From Anaerolineaceae bacterium UBA6105 (lineage in GTDB: Bacteria > Chloroflexota > Anaerolineae > Anaerolineales > Anaerolineaceae), in assembly GCA_002423495.1 (NCBI GenBank), contig DIWN01000037.1:1-23357 (forward strand): a DNA stretch of 23,357 bases, given 5' to 3'. Numbering within the stretch: position 1 is the stretch's first letter; every line of letters begins with the position of its first letter. Positions 1 to 7,219 of the stretch are shown piece after piece. The translations under genes were made by a program, and so were the position numbers. A model generated the notes under the pieces. It was given only the letters and a program-made list of their open reading frames with translations, was not told the origin of the DNA and searched no databases.

Positions 1-427
1 GAGTCACAACGAAGCCATCTTCTCCTTCAGGCAGGCTGTTAGCGTAATAGCAACCGCGATCCTCTCCCCAGGTGATCAAACTTTGCTCGATGCCTTTGCC
101 CTGCCAGGCTGGGTCGACTTTGAAGAAGTTGAAATAAGTGTATTGGTTTGTGGCAATCTCGCGTTCCCAGGTGAACCTGGAGTAGGCTACCGTCTCACCG
201 TCAACATCAGCGAATATCAGATCGTCATGGGGGTCCGTGTGACTCAAATTGGTGTATTCCGCCCTCAAGCCCTGGATAGTGGTTTCACCTGAATATTGCT
301 CGACGGCATGCAGGTTGGATAATATTGCCAAAATCTTTGGATAATCAGATTCCCCTTCAAAATGGCGGAAGATTAGCCCTTCGATTTTTGGGGCGTTTTC
401 CAGTGGATAAATTTCAGGTGTAGTCAT
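1..427 (-). CDS. GNAT-family N-acetyltransferase, 3' end outside window
   Basis: An open frame runs on the minus strand from an ATG at 427 to the left edge of the window, giving 142 residues without a stop; the C-terminus lies outside. Residues 18-30 (the IFRHFEGESDYPK stretch) are a typical GNAT opening, and residues 104-113 read VDPAWQGKGI, which matches the acetyl-CoA pyrophosphate-binding motif A (Q/R-x-x-G-x-G/A). Members of this superfamily transfer an acetyl group from acetyl-CoA to an amine of a small molecule or protein; nothing here identifies the substrate. The Shine-Dalgarno sequence is weak (GAAAGAGA about 6 nt before the ATG). The family call is fairly secure, the function is not. 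Confidence 0.75.
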   Translation of the reverse strand, partial: MTTPEIYPLENAPKIEGLIFRHFEGESDYPKILAILSNLHAVEQYSGETTIQGLRAEYTNLSHTDPHDDLIFADVDGETVAYSRFTWEREIATNQYTYFNFFKVDPAWQGKGIEQSLITWGEDRGCYYANSLPEGEDGFVVT

Positions 428-481
428 TTTTCGTCTCTTTCATTTTTTCGATAATAAAATCTGGCTCAGTTTACGGTTAAC

Positions 482-514
482 AAAAAAACCACGGGGTTGG
501 ATTGCCCGTGGTTT
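482..514 (-). terminator. Intrinsic terminator of the small minus-strand unit
   Basis: On the minus strand a perfect 10-bp stem (arms 505-514 and 486-495, AAACCACGGG and its complement) with a 9-nt loop is followed directly by a run of seven T (488-482, partly within the stem foot). It lies 22 nt past the stop codon of the 28-codon ORF at 537-623 and upstream of the acetyltransferase gene, so it can only end a short transcript that starts between here and about 660. Confidence 0.8.
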
Positions 515-536
515 GTTGATTTGAAAGTAGAAAAAA

Positions 537-623
537 TCAATAAACAGGCGCAATCCGGCCAATGCAAGAAAATCCGCTAGCAGAAGCACACATAGGATTG
601 ATGTTGTAATCTTTGTTGACCAT
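537..623 (-). CDS. Leaderless 28-codon small ORF with two cysteines (candidate small peptide or sRNA)
   Basis: This short ORF is not similar to anything I recognise. It starts with the ATG at 623-621, which is 7 nt past a TACAAT -10 box, so the predicted transcript begins at or within a base of the start codon and has no room for a Shine-Dalgarno site. The peptide is 28 residues: a polar front (MVNKDYNINP), then Cys12 and Cys20 in the context MCASASGFSC, ending in IAPVY. A terminator follows 22 nt after the stop, so promoter, ORF and terminator fit in about 180 bp. The same layout would also suit a roughly 140-nt small RNA. The reading frame stays open upstream of the ATG, but the promoter position argues for this start. 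A modified peptide is possible but no maturation gene lies beside it. Confidence 0.45.
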   Translation of the reverse strand: MVNKDYNINPMCASASGFSCIGRIAPVY

Positions 624-630
624 GTTAATA

Positions 631-658
631 ATTGTATGTGAAACAGCGGAGGTGTCAA
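631..658 (-). promoter_or_regulatory. Sigma70-type promoter of the small unit
   Basis: On the minus strand TTGACA (658-653) is followed after 16 nt by TACAAT (636-631). The -35 is a perfect consensus match and the -10 differs at one base. The predicted start of transcription falls at about 624-623, that is, on the ATG of the 28-codon ORF. Confidence 0.7.
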
Positions 659-722
659 GATTTTGGGGGATAATTGCGCTTTCGAATGGATGCTCCTGGC
701 TCCACCCGCGACACATACAGGT

Positions 723-780
723 GGAACGGCGCAAGACCGTTCCCTACAACCTCACACTCATGCACACCGGTAGGGTCGAC
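723..780. repeat. 58-bp hairpin repeat, copy 1
   Basis: The first half is a 7-bp hairpin (GGAACGG at 723-729, CCGTTCC at 737-743) followed by CTAC, so the minus strand reads GTAG and then the palindrome, as in REP elements. The second half is a non-palindromic stretch ending CACACCGGTAGG. A second copy lies at 840-897 in the same orientation with a few substitutions. The 59 bp between the copies contain another imperfect GGAAGG-type palindrome. Confidence 0.75.
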
Positions 781-839
781 GCCCGTTTCATGATCTTTCG
801 GAGGGAAGGGGCTTGACTCCTTCCGCGAATTATAAAGAC

Positions 840-897
840 GGAACGGCGCAAGACCGTTCCCTACGACTTCGGACTTATGCACACCGGTAGGATGGAC
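840..897. repeat. 58-bp hairpin repeat, copy 2
   Basis: This is a direct repeat of 723-780. The 21-nt hairpin part (840-860) is identical in both copies, and the downstream half carries scattered substitutions. The CTAC at 861-864 gives the GTAG foot on the minus strand. Apart from these repeats and the small unit, I see nothing in 428-1006 beyond the alr promoter. Confidence 0.75.
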
Positions 898-987
898 ACT
901 TGTTCCATAATATAAACAAAATAGGATATTTCCTACTTGCTGCCATTAGGACGCTTCTATCTTGCCTTGACATTTGAAACAGGTAAT

Positions 988-1016
988 TCAACAAATTCAC
1001 TCGTAAGTGATATACT
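988..1016 (+). promoter_or_regulatory. Probable promoter of alr
   Basis: TCAACA (988-993), then 17 nt, then TATACT (1011-1016). Transcription would start near 1023-1025, which is exactly the GTG at 1025. A better -35 match (TTGACA, 967-972) exists but has no -10 at proper spacing. This promoter would overlap the coding region if the longer GTG start at 1007 were used, which speaks for the shorter start. Confidence 0.45.
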
Positions 1017-1024
1017 TTTCCTTC

Positions 1025-2131
1025 GTGGACATAAACACTTACTCAACCTGGCTGGAGATCGACCTAAAAGCCATTAAAAATAACGCAGCCCTGATCCGTG
1101 AAAAGACCGGGTCGGAGGTGATGGCTGTGATCAAAGCCAATGGCTACGGTCACGGCGCGCGCCCTGCCGCCCAGGCCGCTATTGCTGGTGGCGCCACCTG
1201 GATCGGTGTGGCCCGCATTGAAGAAGCGCTTGCCCTGCGCCGCGGCGGCATCTCATGCAAGCTGTTGGTGTTGGGTTTTACCCCCGCAGCCAAAGTACCT
1301 GAAGCCATCGAGCACAACATCACCGTGGCGCTGTTTGACCCCGAGCTGGCGCAGAATTACCTCGATTATGTCAACATCCACGGCGGCACGCTGCATGCCC
1401 ACCTCAAGGTGGAAACCGGTATGGGCCGCCTGGGAATGAACCCTGCCCTTGTTGCGCCTTTCCTTGAAAGGCTTAAGGACACCACTCTTAATGTGGACGG
1501 CATCTTCACCCATCTGGCGCGTGCCGACGAGCCCGACTCGGACTCAACCCCCAGGCAACTTGCGATTTTTGACGCGCTTCTGGCTGATCTCGAAAGCAAG
1601 GGGCTCAAACCCGAAAAAGTACATGCGGCCAACTCGGCCGCCGTGCTGAACTTCCCCCAGTCTTACTACGATATCGTCCGTCCTGGAGATATTCTCTTTG
1701 GCATGTCCCCAACTGGCGACAACTTGCCCGAAGGCTTCAAACCCGCCCTCACCTGGAAGGCACGCATCACCTCTTTGCACAACTTCCCCGCCGGTCAGGG
1801 GATCAGCTATGGATCCACCTATGTGACCAGCAAGGAAGAACGCATTGGGGTCATGCCCACAGGTTATGGTGATGGTTTCCGCCGGGCCGAAAATCAGAAG
1901 GTGCTGGTTGGCGGCAAGCGCGTGGATATCGTTGGCAGGGTTTGCATGGATCAGTGCATGCTCCAGCTCGATAGCGTCCCCGATGCCAAAGTGGGCGATG
2001 AAATTGTGATTATTGGCTCACAGGGTAATGAAACCTTGAGCGTTGATGAGGTCGCAAAGCGTTGGGGTACCATCAATTACGAAGTTGTTTGCGGCCTGGC
2101 CGATCGCCTTCCCAGGATTTATAACGAATGA
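1025..2131 (+). CDS. alr: Alanine racemase (PLP-dependent)
   Basis: This gene encodes a 368-residue alanine racemase, which interconverts L- and D-alanine in the cytoplasm to supply D-Ala for peptidoglycan. The PLP lysine is in VIKANGYGHG (Lys37 from this start), and the second catalytic tyrosine is in GISYGSTYV (Tyr262). The C-terminal beta domain carries the conserved GRVCMDQ segment. Length and domain order (N-terminal TIM barrel, C-terminal beta domain) are normal. The frame opens at a GTG at 1007, but a TATACT box sits inside that extension and the family usually starts a few residues before the TWLEIDL strand, so the GTG at 1025 is preferred; neither has a Shine-Dalgarno site. The stop overlaps the next gene by 4 bp (ATGA), implying an operon. 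Confidence 0.95.
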   Translation: MDINTYSTWLEIDLKAIKNNAALIREKTGSEVMAVIKANGYGHGARPAAQAAIAGGATWIGVARIEEALALRRGGISCKLLVLGFTPAAKVPEAIEHNITVALFDPELAQNYLDYVNIHGGTLHAHLKVETGMGRLGMNPALVAPFLERLKDTTLNVDGIFTHLARADEPDSDSTPRQLAIFDALLADLESKGLKPEKVHAANSAAVLNFPQSYYDIVRPGDILFGMSPTGDNLPEGFKPALTWKARITSLHNFPAGQGISYGSTYVTSKEERIGVMPTGYGDGFRRAENQKVLVGGKRVDIVGRVCMDQCMLQLDSVPDAKVGDEIVIIGSQGNETLSVDEVAKRWGTINYEVVCGLADRLPRIYNE

Positions 2132-2787
2132 CCCAGGACCTGATCCGGACAGAATTTCACTGCCACACTGAATATTCCCCAGACAGCCTGGTGGAATTGA
2201 GCGCATTGCTCAAAGCCTGTGATGAGCGCGGCATCGATAAGATCGCCATCACCGATCACGGCAGCATGCAGGGCGCTCTTAAGGCGCATAAAATAGCACC
2301 CGACCGCGTGATTGTGGCGGAGGAAATTGCCACCTTTGAGGGTGAGATACTCGGTTACTTCATGACCGAAGAGATCCCACAGGGTCTGCCGGCGCTTGAG
2401 GTTGTGCGGCGCTTACGTGAGCAGGGGGCTTTCATCAGCCTGGCTCATCCTTTTGACCCACACCGCAGCTGGTGGACTGAACGCACACTGAATGCGATCT
2501 TGCCTTATCTCGATGGGTTGGAAGTCTTTAATGCCCGCTGCCGGCGGGAGGAATACAACCAAGAGGCTTACGCGTTTGCACTCGAACATGGGAAAGCTTT
2601 GATGGCGGGCAGTGACGCGCACGCGTTGCAAGAGTTGGGGCGTGCCAGTATGACCATGCCCTGGTTTGATGACGCAGATGGCCTGCGTGCGGCAGCGCGC
2701 GAATCAAGCATCAGCGGTGAGCTCTCGGGCCTTTACGTGCACATGGTTTCTACCTTCGCGCGGGTGGCAAAGAAATTCAATTTTTAA
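2128..2787 (+). CDS. PHP-domain metal-dependent phosphoesterase
   Basis: This 219-residue protein is a single PHP domain. The metal-binding motifs appear in order: HCHTEYSPDS (His11, His13), ITDHGS (Asp43, His44), Glu66, AHPFDPH (His107) and GSDAHA (Asp163, His165). Stand-alone PHP proteins of this type include phosphatases of nucleoside 3',5'-bisphosphates (the YciV/RNase AM type) and other small phosphoesters; the substrate cannot be read from sequence. It is translationally coupled to alr by an ATGA overlap and shares its terminator. No polymerase or histidinol-phosphatase context is present, so a general phosphoesterase call is safest. Confidence 0.85.
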   Translation: MTQDLIRTEFHCHTEYSPDSLVELSALLKACDERGIDKIAITDHGSMQGALKAHKIAPDRVIVAEEIATFEGEILGYFMTEEIPQGLPALEVVRRLREQGAFISLAHPFDPHRSWWTERTLNAILPYLDGLEVFNARCRREEYNQEAYAFALEHGKALMAGSDAHALQELGRASMTMPWFDDADGLRAAARESSISGELSGLYVHMVSTFARVAKKFNF

Positions 2788-2883
2788 TATTGCGAATAGT
2801 TTGTGGATGATAGCAGGTTGATCATGGGGAGATGAGAGGAGTAGGTTTATCTTTTCTTTTCATCGATTATCAAAAACAATACC

Positions 2884-3038
2884 CGTAGGGCGAGCTTGGA
2901 AGCACTACGTGCATTATCACATAAGGACATAAGCGTGCTTCCAATCCGCCATCACGCGATCGGCTATTTGTTGGCGGATTGAGGGCACTTGACGCTCGTC
3001 TAATCTGACGTTTGCGGTGCCCTCAAGCTCGCCCTACG
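2884..3038. repeat. Cloverleaf-like palindromic element with GTAG feet
   Basis: A perfect 15-bp inverted repeat (2884-2898 and 3024-3038, CGTAGGGCGAGCTTG and its complement) encloses three more perfect stems placed end to end: 2898-2905 with 2935-2942, 2942-2950 with 2973-2981, and 2981-2988 with 3017-3024. The stems abut with almost no unpaired base, so either strand could form a four-way junction. Both ends carry GTAG/CTAC. It occupies most of the gap between two convergent genes, and no coding region is visible in it. Confidence 0.85.
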
Positions 3039-3083
3039 ATTAACTGATCCTCGAGATTCGCCACCACAAACATCCGTTAAAAC

Positions 3084-3114
3084 AAAGGGCACTCTTTTTC
3101 AAGAGTGCCCTTTT
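3084..3114. terminator. Bidirectional intrinsic terminator
   Basis: A perfect 13-bp stem (3084-3096 and 3101-3113, AAAGGGCACTCTT and its complement) with a TTTC loop lies between the convergent PHP gene and the DsbD-like gene. T-rich tails follow on both strands (TTTT on plus, TTTGTTTT on minus), so it can end both transcripts. Confidence 0.85.
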
Positions 3115-3139
3115 CACGTTTGGAATAATTCAGATCTGT

Positions 3140-4783
3140 CTACTTCAACAACGAAAAAATCAACCAGGCTGCCAGGATCAGGAAGACGATAGCCATGCCG
3201 ATCTTGACCGCTCCGGCGTGCTTGCGCAGGAAATCGGTGAACTGCTTTGAGCTTGTGCCGTAAAATGCCAGGATGAACACGACGATCAGTGGCACGATGA
3301 ACATCAGGTTATAAAGCACCAGGTAAAGCAGCGCTTGCGTACGCATCTCCGGTACAGAACTCATCGAGATAATTACCGGTAGGTAAATTTGCCCGGTACA
3401 GGCAAGTTCCAGCAATGAGATCAGCAAGCCGGTGACAAAGGCGCCAAGAACGTAACTGCTGGCTTTGCGCCCTTCCCGGACTGTCTGATTGATGCGTTTG
3501 CGCAGGGGCTCGGGGAGCTTTAAGGCCATATCGTTCAGGTCGCCCTTGCGCACCTTGACAAAGTCGCGGATGCTCAGGACTGCCAGCACCAGGCACAAGA
3601 CTGCCGTGAAGATGTAAACGATCTTGCTGATGACAGAAGTAAAGCCTGAAACAAGATCCAGCACTTTATAAAATCCCAAACCCACCACCAAATACGCGAT
3701 GAAAACGCCCAGGGTGAAACTGGCGCCCGTAATCAGGATTTCTTTGCCTTTTTTACCGCTCAGCGAGAGGTAAGAGACAAAGAAAATAATGGTGGCAAAG
3801 GCACAGGGGTTTAATCCATCCACCAAACCTGCCAGAACAACTGCCAGCCAACCCATTCTTTCAAAACGGTCAATCAGGGCATTGTTGCCTTCTTCAGGGT
3901 CGTAATCCTGCCAAAATGCGGGAGAACCCGTCTCGCTCAGTTCCTGCAAAACAGGGTCGATTAAATCGGGTGTGAATTCCGACTCGTCAATCCAGGCGTA
4001 ATCGCCAATGAAGAGTGCAGGCGTATTGAGATTTTTCTCCACGCCAACACGAGTTGCCATCCACTCGGCCATTGCGGCTTCATCGTTAATATTGAATTCC
4101 TCAATAATTAATTGGGGATATTTGGATTGTAAATAAACCATATCTGTTTCAGCCCGGGCGCATTCTTTACAGCCGGTTTGGTAATAATAGGCCGCATAGA
4201 TCGGCGCGGCAATTTGACAGGCTTCCGGATTTTCGGGACTGCAAACCAATGCTCCGTCGGGTGTGGGTTGAATTTGTGAGATCACCAGCGAAGCAGGATC
4301 GACACCTGGAATTTCAGGAAGTTTGATGCCATCGCCTGCTAACCCGGCTTCAATTAATTCCACAAGCTGGTCCCGTGTTTGCTCCTCACCGTTGAGCATC
4401 TCGTTTCCAATCAAGACAACGGGCAGATCACGGTCGCTGGCCCCGATGCCAAAAGTGCTTTCAGCTTTCATCAGCGCTTCGTAATTGACGCTTTCGCTTA
4501 GTTCAACCAGTCTGATGCCGATCAACCCGGGATATTCAGCTTCCAGCGGCTTTACGACAGTTTCTAAAATATCCATACAGTGGCTGCAGTTGGTTGAGTA
4601 GAAATAGTACGCTTCAACTTTTGCGGTCCCCAAGTCAGGCAAGGTGGGTCCTGTTCCACCGGGACCAATGCCCTGTGGGTTCATGTCTGAAGCAGATGCC
4701 AGGTTTGGCATGAGCAGTGAAAAGAAGGCGATCAGCGAGAGCCCGATGGAAGTCAGGAATGCTCTGGTTTCTCTATTTTGCAT
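3140..4783 (-). CDS. Two-thioredoxin / DsbD-CcdA membrane fusion, thiol-disulfide electron transfer
   Basis: The 547-residue protein starts with a signal peptide or membrane anchor (residues 1-32, RAFLTSIGLSLIAFF core). Next come two thioredoxin-like domains with redox pairs CSHC (Cys66, Cys69) and CKEC (Cys205, Cys208), and then a six-helix CcdA/DsbD core from about residue 310. The membrane core has the paired cysteines expected of the family, NPCAF (Cys327) and LACTGQ (Cys462). DsbD/CcdA proteins carry electrons from cytoplasmic thioredoxin across the membrane to thiol proteins outside; here the outer acceptors appear to be fused and doubled. Two more cysteines (181 and 189) lie in the linker. 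An open GTG start at 4852 would add 23 residues ahead of the signal sequence, so the ATG at 4783 is chosen. No cytochrome c gene is adjacent. Confidence 0.85.
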   Translation of the reverse strand: MQNRETRAFLTSIGLSLIAFFSLLMPNLASASDMNPQGIGPGGTGPTLPDLGTAKVEAYYFYSTNCSHCMDILETVVKPLEAEYPGLIGIRLVELSESVNYEALMKAESTFGIGASDRDLPVVLIGNEMLNGEEQTRDQLVELIEAGLAGDGIKLPEIPGVDPASLVISQIQPTPDGALVCSPENPEACQIAAPIYAAYYYQTGCKECARAETDMVYLQSKYPQLIIEEFNINDEAAMAEWMATRVGVEKNLNTPALFIGDYAWIDESEFTPDLIDPVLQELSETGSPAFWQDYDPEEGNNALIDRFERMGWLAVVLAGLVDGLNPCAFATIIFFVSYLSLSGKKGKEILITGASFTLGVFIAYLVVGLGFYKVLDLVSGFTSVISKIVYIFTAVLCLVLAVLSIRDFVKVRKGDLNDMALKLPEPLRKRINQTVREGRKASSYVLGAFVTGLLISLLELACTGQIYLPVIISMSSVPEMRTQALLYLVLYNLMFIVPLIVVFILAFYGTSSKQFTDFLRKHAGAVKIGMAIVFLILAAWLIFSLLK

Positions 4784-4883
4784 ACGGATTAAATGACCTT
4801 TCAAGAACAAAACTTTCAAAGTCTTGTTTAGATTTCCGTCTGATTCTAACACGGGTTAAAAAATGGATAAGGAACTTGCTCTT

Positions 4884-6737
4884 TTACGCGATTTCCACCT
4901 TGGTGATTGGGAAACGGCTGGCGTTGAAACGGTCGATCAAGATCTGACGCTGTTCGCCTTCAATGCCGCCCAAAATCATGCGCAAACGGAAATCACCGCT
5001 CTTGGAGGTGGAACTGACCGTTCGCAGGATGTTACCCTCTACCTCTGAAACCAGACCCGCAAAATAGGCCAATCCGCCGGGGCGATTGGTGGCTTGTGGA
5101 CCTTCCACCAGCAGTGAGGTCCAGCGCAAAGCGGTGCGCGAGATGCCCACCAGATCGAGCGCGTTTTCGAATTCATCGGAGGAGATTGAGCCACCGCCAA
5201 TGGCAGCGTATAAGTCGTCCAGGTTCGCGCAGGCTAAAAGCCCAAGCAAGGCTTCAATGCGGTTTGAATCCAAAGCTCGTACGTCATCCAGGTCCAGGAT
5301 GCCCCGCGCGGAGATGATGTTGTGGATCAGTTCGCGCCCACGGCGGCTGGCTTCCTTCAGATTGACTCTCGCCAAAACGTTCCGCAGCAAGCGTGCTGTG
5401 GACGCGTTACAGTGGTTCAGCCAGTCCGGTTCGGGCGTTTTGTGGGGTCCGCCACTGAGGACTTCCACGACATCGCCGGGATTCAGGGTGTCGTAAAGGT
5501 GGCGTTCTTCTCCGTTGACCAGGACTTTGTGAATCTTGTCGAGGTAGAACTCCTGGATTGCCGCGACGCCATCCAGTACGGTGCTGCCTTCCTGCAAGAA
5601 ACGCGTACCGCCAAAGGGCGTCAGGATCTGCACCGGTCTGTAACTGCTGATGTCCTGATCATGATTGATGGCATAGATGACCCCCCAGGTGTTTTCACCT
5701 TCCATGCTCTCAGTCGCGATTGCGACCTCGACTGCGCCTGTTCCAGGCAGGTAGGCGGTCACCTGCAGCGCGCGGTAGCCGTTTTGCGGGGAGGCGATGT
5801 AATCATCAAAGCGATCCTGGTCCAGATTTCGGCTGAAATAGCGGTTCACGCGTGAGAGCAGCCTGTAGCAGGCGGTTTCATCATCGTTTCGGACCAGCAT
5901 GCGGAAACTGACGATATCATTGACCGCCGAGAAGTCATCCAGGGAAGTACGATGGCTGCGCGCCATCCGCTGCAGTTTATCCCAGGCCTGCCAATATCCG
6001 TTGACCGTGAAACGGACTGAGCCCTCCACGCCCTCGGCATCCATCAGGTTGCCCAGTTCGTTGAGGTAGTAGCGGATGAAGTTGATGTTGAGGCGGGGGT
6101 CTGCGTCGATCTTGTTTTTTACTTTGTTAAAGGAAGCGGGTTCGGCGTAAGGAAAGGCCATATCTTCGATCCAGCGTCGCCAACGGTAGCAGTTTAGAAT
6201 GCCGGCCAGTTTTCCATAAGCGCGGATGGCTTCCGTGGCTTTTTGCCACTGCTTACCCGGGGATTGGTAGTGCAGGGTCATCATGTTGTGACTTTTGTCG
6301 GCCAGTTTTACCACGAAGACTGCCGGATCACGGAACATAGCGATTTTGCGCAGGGTTTCAATTTCGCGCGTGGAACCATCCCGCGGGTTGCTCATTTTTG
6401 TCAGGCCGTCAATGATGTGTGCAACTTCTTCACCCAGCGAACCCGGGAAAAGGGCTTTGATTTCGTCTAAAGTCTCGCCCTGGTCTTCAATGGTATCGTG
6501 AAGCAGGGCGGCGATTGTCCAGGATTCTTTTTCCACCAGTTTGTCAACAAAAGCTGCAACCCAGGCGCAATGCGTCTCGAAATAAGGCTCGCCGGAAAGG
6601 CGAACTTGCCCGGCATGCACCTGTTGCCCCCATGTGTAGGCACGTTGTATGGCTTCCGTTCGGGGCACAAAGATGCCGACCGAAAACTCATCCGAAATTG
6701 ACGGACGAATCTCAGAAATATTCTGAATGTCAACCAC
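4884..6737 (-). CDS. RelA/SpoT homologue (p)ppGpp enzyme with divergent synthetase domain
   Basis: This protein of about 617 residues has the RSH order HD hydrolase, synthetase, TGS, linker and ACT. Numbered from the upstream TTG (6755), the HD site is intact: His62, HDTIED (86-91) and KLADKSHNM (150-158). The synthetase region keeps Asp280, NGYRALQ (Tyr327) and Glu343, but the usual EVQIRT is EVAIAT, the basic GRxK approach is poorly kept, and the RxKD/ExDD charge motif reads RFDD. TGS spans about 376-435 and ACT about 557-623. It is shorter than typical Rel (about 720-750). The GTG at 6737 is preferred because GGAGAGGAAGG lies 5 nt before it. Hydrolysis of (p)ppGpp looks likely; synthesis is uncertain. 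Confidence 0.88.
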   Translation of the reverse strand: MVDIQNISEIRPSISDEFSVGIFVPRTEAIQRAYTWGQQVHAGQVRLSGEPYFETHCAWVAAFVDKLVEKESWTIAALLHDTIEDQGETLDEIKALFPGSLGEEVAHIIDGLTKMSNPRDGSTREIETLRKIAMFRDPAVFVVKLADKSHNMMTLHYQSPGKQWQKATEAIRAYGKLAGILNCYRWRRWIEDMAFPYAEPASFNKVKNKIDADPRLNINFIRYYLNELGNLMDAEGVEGSVRFTVNGYWQAWDKLQRMARSHRTSLDDFSAVNDIVSFRMLVRNDDETACYRLLSRVNRYFSRNLDQDRFDDYIASPQNGYRALQVTAYLPGTGAVEVAIATESMEGENTWGVIYAINHDQDISSYRPVQILTPFGGTRFLQEGSTVLDGVAAIQEFYLDKIHKVLVNGEERHLYDTLNPGDVVEVLSGGPHKTPEPDWLNHCNASTARLLRNVLARVNLKEASRRGRELIHNIISARGILDLDDVRALDSNRIEALLGLLACANLDDLYAAIGGGSISSDEFENALDLVGISRTALRWTSLLVEGPQATNRPGGLAYFAGLVSEVEGNILRTVSSTSKSGDFRLRMILGGIEGEQRQILIDRFNASRFPITKVEIA

Positions 6738-6905
6738 AGTATCCTTCCTCTCCAAGGGCAGGACTTTTCGCTAATTTATTAAATATAGCATATAAATGGA
6801 GTGTTTGGAAAATTTCACAACTTTTCTGTTAATTGCCACGGGATCATTCTCGTTGCAAGCTTTTACAGCTCGCATTTTGCGCTCAGGTTTGCTCGCAAGC
6901 AGAGT

Positions 6906-7181
6906 CTAATTACGCCAAAAAATGGTGAGATAGATTAAAAGTCCAATTCCCACAAATGCCGTAACCCAAAAAATGTTCTTGCGGGTTTTATGCCTGAAGA
7001 GCATCATCCCGGCCAGACCACCAATACCGCCACCAAGCAGTGTCAATCCCAGCAGGGACTTTTCCGGGATGCGCCAGCCACCCCGCCTGGCTTGGAACTT
7101 ATCGTAACCAAAAAGCAAGAAATTAATAAAATTTAATGGAATCGCAAGCAGTAGTACAGTTTCGTTCACGGATAACCTCAT
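6906..7181 (-). CDS. DUF1294 family small membrane protein
   Basis: This 91-residue protein has a hydrophobic helix at each end and a middle hairpin helix. The diagnostic DUF1294 features are present: N-FLLFGYDK near residues 20-28, WRIPEKSLLGL (37-47), a glycine-rich LLGGGIGGLAG segment and FRHKTRK (62-68). The function of the family is not established. It starts at an ATG only 6 nt past a TATAGC element and is transcribed away from the YigZ-like gene through a shared 38-bp region. No typical Shine-Dalgarno site precedes it. Confidence 0.85.
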   Translation of the reverse strand: MRLSVNETVLLLAIPLNFINFLLFGYDKFQARRGGWRIPEKSLLGLTLLGGGIGGLAGMMLFRHKTRKNIFWVTAFVGIGLLIYLTIFWRN

Positions 7182-7219
7182 CTAACAGCTATAATCAAAG
7201 CATTATAGTGCTAATTGAG
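7182..7219. promoter_or_regulatory. Overlapping divergent promoter region
   Basis: Only 38 bp separate the start codons of the DUF1294 and YigZ-like genes. The plus strand carries TATAAT at 7190-7195 and TATAGT at 7204-7209; the minus strand carries TATAAT at 7207-7202. The two -10 candidates therefore overlap head to head, and clear -35 boxes are not visible. Expression of the two genes is probably mutually exclusive at the level of polymerase binding (inference). Confidence 0.4.

Noticed and set aside
440..658. 72-residue minus-strand ORF overlapping the 28-codon frame
   Set aside because: It runs through the terminator and the promoter of the small unit, and its composition looks random.
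723..897. Two 58-bp repeats with a 59-bp gap as a minimal CRISPR array
   Set aside because: Only two copies, the repeats are longer than CRISPR repeats and diverged over half their length, the gap is itself repeat-like, and no cas gene is present.
1007..1024. Longer GTG start for alr at 1007
   Set aside because: The extension contains the probable TATACT -10 box, has no Shine-Dalgarno site and adds residues not usual for the family.
5322..5855. 177-residue plus-strand ORF antisense to the RSH gene
   Set aside because: Complement shadow of a well-supported gene, with no recognisable motif or ribosome site.
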